A model generated the notes under the pieces. That model was not told the DNA's origin. It searched no databases and worked only from the letters and a program-made list of their open reading frames with translations. From Sacculina carcini (Eukaryota; Arthropoda; Thecostraca; Sacculinidae), in contig OU696596.1 of the NCBI GenBank assembly GCA_916048095.2, forward strand, positions 434,001-498,000: 64,000 nt of DNA, written 5' to 3'. The position numbers were made by a program, and so were the translations under genes. Below, piece after piece: positions 24,767 through 37,013 of this stretch (positions are counted from its first letter, which is position 1; each line of letters opens with the position of its first letter).

Positions 24767-26430
24767 TAAGTGTGCCCTAAGTGTGTCCTAACTGTTACCT
24801 AAGTGTGCCCTAACTGTTACCTAAGTATGCCCTAAGTGTTACCTAAGTGTGCCCTAAGTGTTACCTAAGTGTGGCCTAAGTGTTACCTAAGTGTGCCCCA
24901 AGTGTTACCTAAGTGTGCCCTAAGTGTTAACTAAGTGTTACCTAAGTGTGCCCTAAGTGTTACCTAAGTGTACCATAAGTGTTACCTAAGTGTTACCTAA
25001 GTGTTACCTAAGTGTTACCTAAGTGTTACCTAAGTGTTACATATGTGTTACCTAAGTGTGCCCTAAGTGTTACCTAAGTGTGCGCTAAGTGTTACCTAAG
25101 TGTTATCTAAGTGTGCCCTAAGTGTTACCTAAGTGTGCCCTAAGTGTTACCTAAGTGTGCCCTAAGTGTTACCTAAGTGTGCCCTAAGTGTTACCCAAGT
25201 GTGCCCTAAGTGTTACCTAAGTGTGCCCTAAGTGTTACCTAAGTGTGCCCCAAGTGTTACCTAAGTGTGCCCTAAGTGTTAACTAAGTGTTACCTAAGTG
25301 TGCCCTAAGTGTTACCTAAGTGTGCCCTAAGTGTTACCTAAGTGTTACCTAAGTGTTACCTAAGTGTTACCTAAGTGTGCCCTAAGTGTTACCCAAGTGT
25401 TACCTAAGTGTTACCTAAGTGTTACCTAAGTGTTACCTAAGTATTACCTAAGTGTTACCTAAGTGTGCCCTAAGTGTTACCTAAGTGTGCCCTAAGTGTT
25501 ACCCAAGTGTGCCCTAAGTGTTACCTAAGTGTTACCTAAGAGTTACCTAAGTGTTACATATGTGTTACCTAAGTGTGCCCTAAGTGTTACCTAAGTGTGC
25601 CCTAAGTGTTACCTAAGTGTGCCCCAAGTGTTACCTAAGTGTGCCCTAAGTGTTAACTAAGTGTTACCTAAGTGTGCCCTAAGTGTTACCTAAGTGTGCC
25701 CTAAGTGTTACCTAAGTGTTACCTAAGTGTTACCTAAGTGTTACCTAAGTGTGCCCTAAGTGTTACCCAAGTGTTACCTAAGTGTTACCTAAGTGTTACC
25801 TAAGTGTTACCTAAGTGTTACCTAAGTGTTACCTAAGTGTGCCCTAAGTGTTACCTAAGTGTGCCCTAACTGTTACCTAAGTGTGCCCTAACTGTTACCT
25901 AAGTGTGCCCTAAGTGTTACCTAAGTGTGCCCTAAGTGTTACCTAAGTGTACCCTTAGTGTTACCTAAGTGTTACCTAAGTGTTAACTAAGTGTTACTTA
26001 AGTGTTACCCAAGTGTGCCCTAAGTGTTACCTAAGTGTGCCCTAAGTGTTACCTAAGTGTACCCTAAGTGTTACCTAAGTGTTACCTAAGTGTTACCTAA
26101 GTGTTACCCAAGTGTTACCTAAGTGTGCCCTAAGTGTTACCTAAGTGTGCCCTAAGTGTGCCCTAAGTGTTACCTAAGTGTACCCTTAGTGTTACCCAAG
26201 TGTTACCTAAGTGTTACCTAAGTGTGCCCTAAGTGTTACCTAAGTGTGCCCTAAGTGTTACCTAAGTGTGCCCTAAGTGTTACCCAAGTGTGCCCTAAGT
26301 GTTACCCAAGTGTGCCCTAAGTGTTACCTAAGTGTGCCCTAAGTGTGCCCTAAGTGTTACCTAAGTGTACCATAAGTGTTACCTAAGTGTTACCTAAGTG
26401 TTACCTAAGTGTTACCTAAGTGTTACCTAA

Positions 26431-26782
26431 GAGTTACCTAAGTGTTACATAAGTGTTACCTAAGTGTGCCCTAAGTGTTACCTAAGTGTGCCCTAAGTGT
26501 TACCTAAGTGTGCCCTAAGTGTTACCTAAGTGTGCCCTAAGTGTTACCTAAGTGTGCCCTAAGTGTTATCTAAGTGTGCCCTAAGTGTTACCTAAGTGTA
26601 CCCTAAGTGTTACCTAAGTGTGGCCTAAGTGTTACCTAAGTGTGCCCCAAGAGTTACCTAAGTGTGCCCTAAGTGTTAACTAAGTGTTACCTAAGTGTGC
26701 CCTAAGTGTTACCTAAGTGTACCATAAGTGTTACCTAAGTGTTACCTAAGTGTTACCTAAGTGTTACCTAAGTGTTACCTAA
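26431..26782. repeat. 352-bp optional segment in copy A
   Basis: Bounded by TAAGAG units at 26,431 and 26,783. Before it, copies A and B align at +7,582 bp; after it, at +7,230 bp, a difference of exactly 352 bp. Confidence 0.87.
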
Positions 26783-28385
26783 GAGTTACCTAAGTGTTAC
26801 ATAAGTGTTACCTAAGTGTGCCCTAAGTGTTACCTAAGTGTGCCCTAAGTGTTACCCAAGTGTGCCCTAAGTGTTACCTAAGTGTGCCCTAAGTGTTACC
26901 TAAGTGTGCCCCAAGTGTTACCTAAGTGTGCCCTAAGTGTTAACTAAGTGTTACCTAAGTGTGCCCTAAGTGTTACCTAAGTGTGCCCTAAGTGTTACCT
27001 AAGTGTTACCTAAGTGTTACCTAAGTGTTACCTAAGTGTGCCCTAAGTGTTACCTAAGTGTGCCCTAACTGTTACCTAAGTGTGCCCTAAGTGTTACCTA
27101 AGTGTGCCCTAAGTGTTACCTAAGTGTACCCTTAGTGTTACATAAGTGTTACCTAAGTGTTAACTAAGTGTTACTTAAGTGTTACCCAATTGTGCCCTAA
27201 GTGTTACCTAAGTGTGCCCTAAGTGTTACCTAAGTGTGCCCTAAGTGTTACCTAAGTGTACCCTAAGTGTTACCTAAGTGTGCCCTAAGTGTTACCTAAG
27301 TGTTACCTAAGTGTTACCTAAGTGTTACCTAAGTGTGCCCTAAGTGTTACCCAAGTGTTACCTAAGTGTTACCTAAGTGTTACCTAAGTGTTACCTAAGT
27401 GTTACCTAAGTATTACCTAAGTGTTACCTAAGTGTGCCCTAAGTGTTACCTAAGTGTGCCCTAACTGTTACCTAAGTGTGCCCTAACTGTTACCTAAGTG
27501 TGCCCTAAGTGTTACCTAAGTGTGCCCTAAGTGTTACCTAAGTGTACCCTTAGTGTTACCTAAGTGTTACCTAAGTGTGCCCTAAGTGTTACCTAAGTGT
27601 TACCTAAGTGTTACCTAAGTGTTACCTAAGTGTGCCCTAAGTGTTACCTAAGTGTGCCCTAACTGTTACCTAAGTGTGCCCTAAGTGTTACCTAAGTGTT
27701 ACCTAAGTGTTACCTAAGTGTGCCCTAAGTGTTACCTAAGTGTGCCCTAAGTGTTACCTAAGTGTGCCCTAAGTGTTACCTAAGTGTTACCTAAGTGTTA
27801 CCTAAGTGTTACCTAAGTGTGCCCTAAGTGTTACCCAAGTGTTACCTAAGTGTTACCTAAGTGTTACCTAAGTGTTACCTAAGTGTTACCTAAGTATTAC
27901 CTAAGTGTTACCTAAGTGTGCCCTAAGTGTTACCTAAGTGTGCCCTAACTGTTACCTAAGTGTGCCCTAACTGTTACCTAAGTGTGCCCTAAGTGTTACC
28001 TAAGTGTGCCCTAAGTGTTACCTAAGTGTACCCTTAGTGTTACCTAAGTGTTACCTAAGTGTTACCTAAGTGTTACTTAAGTGTTACCTAAGTGTGCCCT
28101 AAGTGTTACCTAAGTGTGCCCTAAGTGTGCCCTAAGTGTTACCTAAGTGTACCATAAGTGTTACCTAAGTGTTACCTAAGTGTTACCTAAGTGTTACCTA
28201 AGTGTTACCTAAGTGTTACCTAAGTGTTACCTAAGTGTTACCTAAGTGTGCCCTAAGTGTTACCTAAGTGTGCCCTAAGTGTGCCCTAAGTGTTACCTAA
28301 GTGTACCCTTAGTGTTACCCAAGTGTTACCTAAGTGTTAACTAAGTGTTACCTAAGTGTGCCCTAAGTGTTACCTAAGTGTGCCC

Positions 28386-28392
28386 TAAGTGT
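28386..28392 (+). repeat. truncated 7-bp unit 8 (type 2)
   Basis: Same deletion. Type 2, with GCGC at 28,709 and 29,413 plus a third at 29,952 from a 539-bp tandem duplication. The next junction is 3,956 bp on. Confidence 0.96.
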
Positions 28393-29101
28393 TAAGTGTG
28401 CCCTAAGTGTGTCCTAACTGTTACCTAAGTGTGCCCTAACTGTTACCTAAGTATGCCCTAAGTGTTACCTAAGTGTGCCCTAAGTGTTACCTAAGTGTGG
28501 CCTAAGTGTTACCTAAGTGTGCCCCAAGTGTTACCTAAGTGTGCCCTAAGTGTTAACTAAGTGTTACCTAAGTGTGCCCTAAGTGTTACCTAAGTGTACC
28601 ATAAGTGTTACCTAAGTGTTACCTAAGTGTTACCTAAGTGTTACCTAAGAGTTACCTAAGTGTTACATATGTGTTACCTAAGTGTGCCCTAAGTGTTACC
28701 TAAGTGTGCGCTAAGTGTTACCTAAGTGTTATCTAAGTGTGCCCTAAGTGTTACCTAAGTGTGCCCTAAGTGTTACCTAAGTGTGCCCTAAGTGTTACCT
28801 AAGTGTGCCCTAAGTGTTACCCAAGTGTGCCCTAAGTGTTACCTAAGTGTGCCCTAAGTGTTACCTAAGTGTGCCCCAAGTGTTACCTAAGTGTGCCCTA
28901 AGTGTTAACTAAGTGTTACCTAAGTGTGCCCTAAGTGTTACCTAAGTGTGCCCTAAGTGTTACCTAAGTGTTACCTAAGTGTTACCTAAGTGTTACCTAA
29001 GTGTGCCCTAAGTGTTACCCAAGTGTTACCTAAGTGTTACCTAAGTGTTACCTAAGTGTTACCTAAGTATTACCTAAGTGTTACCTAAGTGTGCCCTAAG
29101 T

Positions 29102-30179
29102 GTTACCTAAGTGTGCCCTAACTGTTACCTAAGTGTGCCCTAAGTGTTACCTAAGTGTGGCCTAAGTGTTACCTAAGTGTGCCCCAAGTGTTACCTAAGT
29201 GTGCCCTAAGTGTTAACTAAGTGTGCCCCAAGTGTTACCTAAGTGTGCCCTAAGTGTTAACTAAGTGTTACCTAAGTGTGCCCTAAGTGTTACCTAAGTG
29301 TACCATAAGTGTTACCTAAGTGTTACCTAAGTGTTACCTAAGTGTTACCTAAGAGTTACCTAAGTGTTACATATGTGTTACCTAAGTGTGCCCTAAGTGT
29401 TACCTAAGTGTGCGCTAAGTGTTACCTAAGTGTTATCTAAGTGTGCCCTAAGTGTTACCTAAGTGTGCCCTAAGTGTTACCTAAGTGTGCCCTAAGTGTT
29501 ACCTAAGTGTGCCCTAAGTGTTACCCAAGTGTGCCCTAAGTGTTACCTAAGTGTGCCCTAAGTGTTACCTAAGTGTGCCCCAAGTGTTACCTAAGTGTGC
29601 CCTAAGTGTTAACTAAGTGTTACCTAAGTGTGCCCTAAGTGTTACCTAAGTGTGCCCTAACTGTTACCTAAGTGTGCCCTAAGTGTTACCTAAGTGTGGC
29701 CTAAGTGTTACCTAAGTGTGCCCCAAGTGTTACCTAAGTGTGCCCTAAGTGTTAACTAAGTGTGCCCCAAGTGTTACCTAAGTGTGCCCTAAGTGTTAAC
29801 TAAGTGTTACCTAAGTGTGCCCTAAGTGTTACCTAAGTGTACCATAAGTGTTACCTAAGTGTTACCTAAGTGTTACCTAAGTGTTACCTAAGAGTTACCT
29901 AAGTGTTACATATGTGTTACCTAAGTGTGCCCTAAGTGTTACCTAAGTGTGCGCTAAGTGTTACCTAAGTGTTATCTAAGTGTGCCCTAAGTGTTACCTA
30001 AGTGTGCCCTAAGTGTTACCTAAGTGTGCCCTAAGTGTTACCTAAGTGTGCCCTAAGTGTTACCCAAGTGTGCCCTAAGTGTTACCTAAGTGTGCCCTAA
30101 GTGTTACCTAAGTGTGCCCCAAGTGTTACCTAAGTGTGCCCTAAGTGTTAACTAAGTGTTACCTAAGTGTGCCCTAAGT
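29102..30179. repeat. 539-bp tandem duplication in copy A
   Basis: Two consecutive 49-unit copies, 29,102-29,640 and 29,641-30,179. Each carries a CTAACTG unit, GGCC, CCCC, TACCAT, TAAGAG, TATGTG, GCGC (29,413 and 29,952) and TATC in that order. The other right-zone copies have this block once, so the duplication is private to copy A. Confidence 0.88.
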
Positions 30180-30300
30180 GTTACCTAAGTGTGCCCTAAG
30201 TGTTACCTAAGTGTTACCTAAGTGTTACCTAAGTGTTACCTAAGTGTGCCCTAAGTGTTACCCAAGTGTTACCTAAGTGTTACCTAAGTGTTACCTAAGT

Positions 30301-31830
30301 CTTACCTAAGTGTTACCTAAGTATTACCTAAGTGTTACCTAAGTGTGCCCTAAGTGTTACCTAAGTGTTACCTAAGTGTTACCTAAGTGTGCCCTAAGTG
30401 TTACCTAAGTGTTATCTAAGTGTGCCCTAAGTGTTACCTAAGTGTGCCCTAAGTGTTACCTAAGTGTGCCCTAAGTGTTACCTAAGTGTGCCCTAAGTGT
30501 TACCCAAGTGTGCCCTAAGTGTTACCTAAGTGTGCCCTAAGTGTTACCTAAGTGTGCCCCAAGTGTTACCTAAGTGTGCCCTAAGTGTTAACTAAGTGTT
30601 ACCTAAGTGTGCCCTAAGTGTTACCTAAGTGTGCCCTAAGTGTTACCTAAGTGTTACCTAAGTGTTACCTAAGTGTTACCTAAGTGTGCCCTAAGTGTTA
30701 CCCAAGTGTTACCTAAGTGTTACCTAAGTGTTACCTAAGTCTTACCTAAGTGTTACCTAAGTATTACCTAAGTGTGCCCTAAGTGTTACCTAAGTGTGCC
30801 CTAAGTGTTACCCAAGTGTGCCCTAAGTGTTACCTAAGTGTGCCCTAAGTGTTACCTAAGTGTGCCCCAAGTGTTACCTAAGTGTGCCCTAAGTGTTAAC
30901 TAAGTGTTACCTAAGTGTGCCCTAAGTGTTACCTAAGTGTGCCCTAAGTGTTACCTAAGTGTTACCTAAGTGTTACCTAAGTGTGCCCTAAGTGTTACCT
31001 AAGTGTTACCTAAGTGTTACCTAAGTGTTACCTAAGTGTGCCCTAAGTGTTACCCAAGTGTTACCTAAGTGTTACCTAAGTGTTACCTAAGTCTTACCTA
31101 AGTGTTACCTAAGTATTACCTAAGTGTTACCTAAGTGTGCCCTAAGTGTTACCTAAGTGTTATCTAAGTGTGCCCTAAGTGTTACCTAAGTGTGCCCTAA
31201 GTGTTACCTAAGTGTGCCCTAAGTGTTACCTAAGTGTGCCCTAAGTGTTACCCAAGTGTGCCCTAAGTGTTACCTAAGTGTGCCCTAAGTGTTACCTAAG
31301 TGTGCCCCAAGTGTTACCTAAGTGTGCCCTAAGTGTTAACTAAGTGTTACCTAAGTGTGCCCTAAGTGTTACCTAAGTGTGCCCTAAGTGTTACCTAAGT
31401 GTTACCTAAGTGTTACCTAAGTGTTACCTAAGTGTGCCCTAAGTGTTACCCAAGTGTTACCTAAGTGTTACCTAAGTGTTACCTAAGTCTTACCTAAGTG
31501 TTACCTAAGTATTACCTAAGTGTTACCTAAGTGTGCCCTAAGTGTTACCTAAGTGTGCCCTAAGTGTTACCTAAGTGTGCCCTAAGTGTTACCCAAGTGT
31601 GCCCTAAGTGTTACCTAAGTGTGCCCTAAGTGTTACCTAAGTGTGCCCCAAGTGTTACCTAAGTGTGCCCTAAGTGTTAACTAAGTGTTACCTAAGTGTG
31701 CCCTAAGTGTTACCTAAGTGTGCCCTAAGTGTTACCTAAGTGTTACCTAAGTGTTACCTAAGTGTTACCTAAGTGTGCCCTAAGTGTTACCCAAGTGTTA
31801 CCTAAGTGTTACCTAAGTGTTACCTAAGTC
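30301..31830. repeat. TAAGTC cassette series in copy A
   Basis: TAAGTCTTACC units have their variant base at 30,301, 30,741, 31,093, 31,489 and 31,830, giving steps of 440, 352, 396 and 341 bp. Each step ends with the TAAGTC unit and a nearby TAAGTATT unit and holds one CCCC and one TTAAC variant. The last step is 66 bp longer than in copies B and C. Confidence 0.85.
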
Positions 31831-32106
31831 TTACCTAAGTGTTACCTAAGTATTACCTAAGTGTTACCTAAGTGTGCCCTAAGTGTTACCTAAGTGTGCC
31901 CTAACTGTTACCTAAGTGTGCCCTAACTGTTACCTAAGTGTGCCCTAAGTGTTACCTAAGTGTGCCCTAAGTGTTACCTAAGTGTACCCTTAGTGTTACC
32001 TAAGTGTTACCTAAGTGTTAACTAAGTGTTACTTAAGTGTTACCTAAGTGTGCCCTAAGTGTTACCTAAGTGTGCCCTAAGTGTGCCCTAAGTGTTACCT
32101 AAGTGT

Positions 32107-32188
32107 ACCATAAGTGTTACCTAAGTGTTACCTAAGTGTTACCTAAGTGTTACCTAAGTGTTACCTAAGTGTTACCTAAGTGTTACCC
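32107..32188. repeat. T-type unit run with variable length
   Basis: Between the TACCAT unit and the next CAAG unit there are seven plain T-type units here. The matching runs near 38.76, 45.42, 51.30 and 63.82 kb have eight; those near 22.24 and 61.99 kb have seven. The one-unit difference accounts for the 11-bp offset change between copies A and B here. Confidence 0.8.
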
Positions 32189-32341
32189 AAGTGTTACCTA
32201 AGTGTGCCCTAAGTGTTACCTAAGTGTGCCCTAAGTGTGCCCTAAGTGTTACCTAAGTGTACCCTTAGTGTTACCCAAGTGTTACCTAAGTGTTAACTAA
32301 GTGTTACCTAAGTGTGCCCTAAGTGTTACCTAAGTGTGCCC

Positions 32342-32348
32342 TAAGTGT
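32342..32348 (+). repeat. truncated 7-bp unit 9 (type 1)
   Basis: Same deletion. Start of the first 6,658-bp HOR twin. A private C-to-T change lies 87 bp downstream at 32,436. The next junction is 3,296 bp on. Confidence 0.96.
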
Positions 32349-35300
32349 TAAGTGTGCCCTAAGTGTGTCCTAACTGTTACCTAAGTGTGCCCTAACTGTT
32401 ACCTAAGTATGCCCTAAGTGTTACCTAAGTGTGCCTTAAGTGTTACCTAAGTGTGGCCTAAGTGTTACCTAAGTGTGCCCCAAGTGTTACCTAAGTGTGC
32501 CCTAAGTGTTAACTAAGTGTTACCTAAGTGTGCCCTAAGTGTTACCTAAGTGTACCATAAGTGTTACCTAAGTGTTACCTAAGTGTTACCTAAGTGTTAC
32601 CTAAGAGTTACCTAAGTGTTACATATGTGTTACCTAAGTGTGCCCTAAGTGTTACCTAAGTGTGCGCTAAGTGTTACCTAAGTGTTATCTAAGTGTGCCC
32701 TAAGTGTTACCTAAGTGTGCCCTAAGTGTTACCTAAGTGTGCCCTAAGTGTTACCTAAGTGTGCCCTAAGTGTTACCCAAGTGTGCCCTAAGTGTTACCT
32801 AAGTGTGCCCTAAGTGTTACCTAAGTGTGCCCCAAGTGTTACCTAAGTGTGCCCTAAGTGTTAACTAAGTGTTACCTAAGTGTGCCCTAAGTGTTACCTA
32901 AGTGTGCCCTAAGTGTTACCTAAGTGTTACCTAAGTGTTACCTAAGTGTTACCTAAGTGTGCCCTAAGTGTTACCCAAGTGTTACCTAAGTGTTACCTAA
33001 GTGTTACCTAAGTGTTACCTAAGTATTACCTAAGTGTTACCTAAGTGTGCCCTAAGTGTTACCTAAGTGTGCCCTAAGTGTTACCCAAGTGTGCCCTAAG
33101 TGTTACCTAAGTGTTACCTAAGAGTTACCTAAGTGTTACATATGTGTTACCTAAGTGTGCCCTAAGTGTTACCTAAGTGTGCCCTAAGTGTTACCTAAGT
33201 GTGCCCCAAGTGTTACCTAAGTGTGCCCTAAGTGTTAACTAAGTGTTACCTAAGTGTGCCCTAAGTGTTACCTAAGTGTGCCCTAAGTGTTACCTAAGTG
33301 TTACCTAAGTGTTACCTAAGTGTTACCTAAGTGTGCCCTAAGTGTTACCCAAGTGTTACCTAAGTGTTACCTAAGTGTTACCTAAGTGTTACCTAAGTAT
33401 TACCTAAGTGTTACCTAAGTGTGCCCTAAGTGTTACCTAAGTGTGCCCTAACTGTTACCTAAGTGTGCCCTAACTGTTACCTAAGTGTGCCCTAAGTGTT
33501 ACCTAAGTGTGCCCTAAGTGTTACCTAAGTGTACCCTTAGTGTTACCTAAGTGTTACCTAAGTGTTAACTAAGTGTTACTTAAGTGTTACCCAAGTGTGC
33601 CCTAAGTGTTACCTAAGTGTGCCCTAAGTGTTACCTAAGTGTACCCTAAGTGTTACCTAAGTGTTACCTAAGTGTTACCTAAGTGTTACCCAAGTGTTAC
33701 CTAAGTGTGCCCTAAGTGTTACCTAAGTGTGCCCTAAGTGTGCCCTAAGTGTTACCTAAGTGTACCCTTAGTGTTACCCAAGTGTTACCTAAGTGTTACC
33801 TAAGTGTGCCCTAAGTGTTACCTAAGTGTGCCCTAAGTGTTACCTAAGTGTGCCCTAAGTGTTACCCAAGTGTGCCCTAAGTGTTACCCAAGTGTGCCCT
33901 AAGTGTTACCTAAGTGTGCCCTAAGTGTGCCCTAAGTGTTACCTAAGTGTACCATAAGTGTTACCTAAGTGTTACCTAAGTGTTACCTAAGTGTTACCTA
34001 AGTGTTACCTAAGAGTTACCTAAGTGTTACATAAGTGTTACCTAAGTGTGCCCTAAGTGTTACCTAAGTGTGCCCTAAGTGTTACCCAAGTGTGCCCTAA
34101 GTGTTACCTAAGTGTGCCCTAAGTGTTACCTAAGTGTGCCCCAAGTGTTACCTAAGTGTGCCCTAAGTGTTAACTAAGTGTTACCTAAGTGTGCCCTAAG
34201 TGTTACCTAAGTGTGCCCTAAGTGTTACCTAAGTGTTACCTAAGTGTTACCTAAGTGTTACCTAAGTGTGCCCTAAGTGTTACCTAAGTGTGCCCTAACT
34301 GTTACCTAAGTGTGCCCTAAGTGTTACCTAAGTGTGCCCTAAGTGTTACCTAAGTGTACCCTTAGTGTTACATAAGTGTTACCTAAGTGTTAACTAAGTG
34401 TTACTTAAGTGTTACCCAATTGTGCCCTAAGTGTTACCTAAGTGTGCCCTAAGTGTTACCTAAGTGTGCCCTAAGTGTTACCTAAGTGTACCCTAAGTGT
34501 TACCTAAGTGTGCCCTAAGTGTTACCTAAGTGTTACCTAAGTGTTACCTAAGTGTTACCTAAGTGTGCCCTAAGTGTTACCCAAGTGTTACCTAAGTGTT
34601 ACCTAAGTGTTACCTAAGTGTTACCTAAGTGTTACCTAAGTATTACCTAAGTGTTACCTAAGTGTGCCCTAAGTGTTACCTAAGTGTGCCCTAACTGTTA
34701 CCTAAGTGTGCCCTAACTGTTACCTAAGTGTGCCCTAAGTGTTACCTAAGTGTGCCCTAAGTGTTACCTAAGTGTACCCTTAGTGTTACCTAAGTGTTAC
34801 CTAAGTGTGCCCTAAGTGTTACCTAAGTGTTACCTAAGTGTTACCTAAGTGTTACCTAAGTGTGCCCTAAGTGTTACCTAAGTGTGCCCTAACTGTTACC
34901 TAAGTGTGCCCTAAGTGTTACCTAAGTGTTACCTAAGTGTTACCTAAGTGTGCCCTAAGTGTTACCTAAGTGTGCCCTAAGTGTTACCTAAGTGTGCCCT
35001 AAGTGTTACCTAAGTGTTACCTAAGTGTTACCTAAGTGTTACCTAAGTGTGCCCTAAGTGTTACCCAAGTGTTACCTAAGTGTTACCTAAGTGTTACCTA
35101 AGTGTTACCTAAGTGTTACCTAAGTATTACCTAAGTGTTACCTAAGTGTGCCCTAAGTGTTACCTAAGTGTGCCCTAACTGTTACCTAAGTGTGCCCTAA
35201 CTGTTACCTAAGTGTGCCCTAAGTGTTACCTAAGTGTGCCCTAAGTGTTACCTAAGTGTACCCTTAGTGTTACCTAAGTGTTACCTAAGTGTTAACTAAG

Positions 35301-35637
35301 TGTTACTTAAGTGTTACCTAAGTGTGCCCTAAGTGTTACCTAAGTGTGCCCTAAGTGTGCCCTAAGTGTTACCTAAGTGTACCATAAGTGTTACCTAAGT
35401 GTTACCTAAGTGTTACCTAAGTGTTACCTAAGTGTTACCTAAGTGTTACCTAAGTGTTACCTAAGTGTTACCTAAGTGTGCCCTAAGTGTTACCTAAGTG
35501 TGCCCTAAGTGTGCCCTAAGTGTTACCTAAGTGTACCCTTAGTGTTACCCAAGTGTTACCTAAGTGTTAACTAAGTGTTACCTAAGTGTGCCCTAAGTGT
35601 TACCTAAGTGTGCCCTAAGTGTTACCTAAGTGTGCCC

Positions 35638-35644
35638 TAAGTGT
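35638..35644 (+). repeat. truncated 7-bp unit 10 (type 2)
   Basis: Same deletion, preceded by one G-T dimer more than the copies at 28,393 and 49,291. GCGC at 35,961 and 36,665. The next junction is 3,362 bp on. Confidence 0.96.
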
Positions 35645-37013
35645 TAAGTGTGCCCTAAGTGTGTCCTAACTGTTACCTAAGTGTGCCCTAACTGTTACCT
35701 AAGTATGCCCTAAGTGTTACCTAAGTGTGCCCTAAGTGTTACCTAAGTGTGGCCTAAGTGTTACCTAAGTGTGCCCCAAGTGTTACCTAAGTGTGCCCTA
35801 AGTGTTAACTAAGTGTTACCTAAGTGTGCCCTAAGTGTTACCTAAGTGTACCATAAGTGTTACCTAAGTGTTACCTAAGTGTTACCTAAGTGTTACCTAA
35901 GAGTTACCTAAGTGTTACATATGTGTTACCTAAGTGTGCCCTAAGTGTTACCTAAGTGTGCGCTAAGTGTTACCTAAGTGTTATCTAAGTGTGCCCTAAG
36001 TGTTACCTAAGTGTGCCCTAAGTGTTACCTAAGTGTGCCCTAAGTGTTACCTAAGTGTGCCCTAAGTGTTACCCAAGTGTGCCCTAAGTGTTACCTAAGT
36101 GTGCCCTAAGTGTTACCTAAGTGTGCCCCAAGTGTTACCTAAGTGTGCCCTAAGTGTTAACTAAGTGTTACCTAAGTGTGCCCTAAGTGTTACCTAAGTG
36201 TGCCCTAAGTGTTACCTAAGTGTTACCTAAGTGTTACCTAAGTGTTACCTAAGTGTGCCCTAAGTGTTACCCAAGTGTTACCTAAGTGTTACCTAAGTGT
36301 TACCTAAGTGTTACCTAAGTATTACCTAAGTGTTACCTAAGTGTGCCCTAAGTGTTACCTAAGTGTGCCCTAACTGTTACCTAAGTGTGCCCTAAGTGTT
36401 ACCTAAGTGTGGCCTAAGTGTTACCTAAGTGTGCCCCAAGTGTTACCTAAGTGTGCCCTAAGTGTTAACTAAGTGTGCCCCAAGTGTTACCTAAGTGTGC
36501 CCTAAGTGTTAACTAAGTGTTACCTAAGTGTGCCCTAAGTGTTACCTAAGTGTACCATAAGTGTTACCTAAGTGTTACCTAAGTGTTACCTAAGTGTTAC
36601 CTAAGAGTTACCTAAGTGTTACATATGTGTTACCTAAGTGTGCCCTAAGTGTTACCTAAGTGTGCGCTAAGTGTTACCTAAGTGTTATCTAAGTGTGCCC
36701 TAAGTGTTACCTAAGTGTGCCCTAAGTGTTACCTAAGTGTGCCCTAAGTGTTACCTAAGTGTGCCCTAAGTGTTACCCAAGTGTGCCCTAAGTGTTACCT
36801 AAGTGTGCCCTAAGTGTTACCTAAGTGTGCCCCAAGTGTTACCTAAGTGTGCCCTAAGTGTTAACTAAGTGTTACCTAAGTGTGCCCTAAGTGTTACCTA
36901 AGTGTGCCCTAAGTGTTACCTAAGTGTTACCTAAGTGTTACCTAAGTGTTACCTAAGTGTGCCCTAAGTGTTACCCAAGTGTTACCTAAGTGTTACCTAA
37001 GTGTTACCTAAGT

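Larger units (their letters stand above)
24767..32348. repeat. right-zone HOR copy A (7,582 bp)
   Basis: This copy aligns with the next one at an offset of 7,582 bp (GCGC 25,083 with 32,665; TAAGAG 26,431 with 34,013), then 7,230 bp (CAATTG 27,187 with 34,417), then 7,252 bp. It is 924 bp longer than the following copy, and the excess is fully explained: +352 bp near 26.4-26.8 kb, -22 bp before 28,393, +539 bp at 29.1-30.2 kb, +66 bp near 31.7 kb, and -11 bp in a T-type run near 32.1 kb. It has consensus TAAGTG at 25,020-25,030, where the other copies have TAAGAG. Confidence 0.85.
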
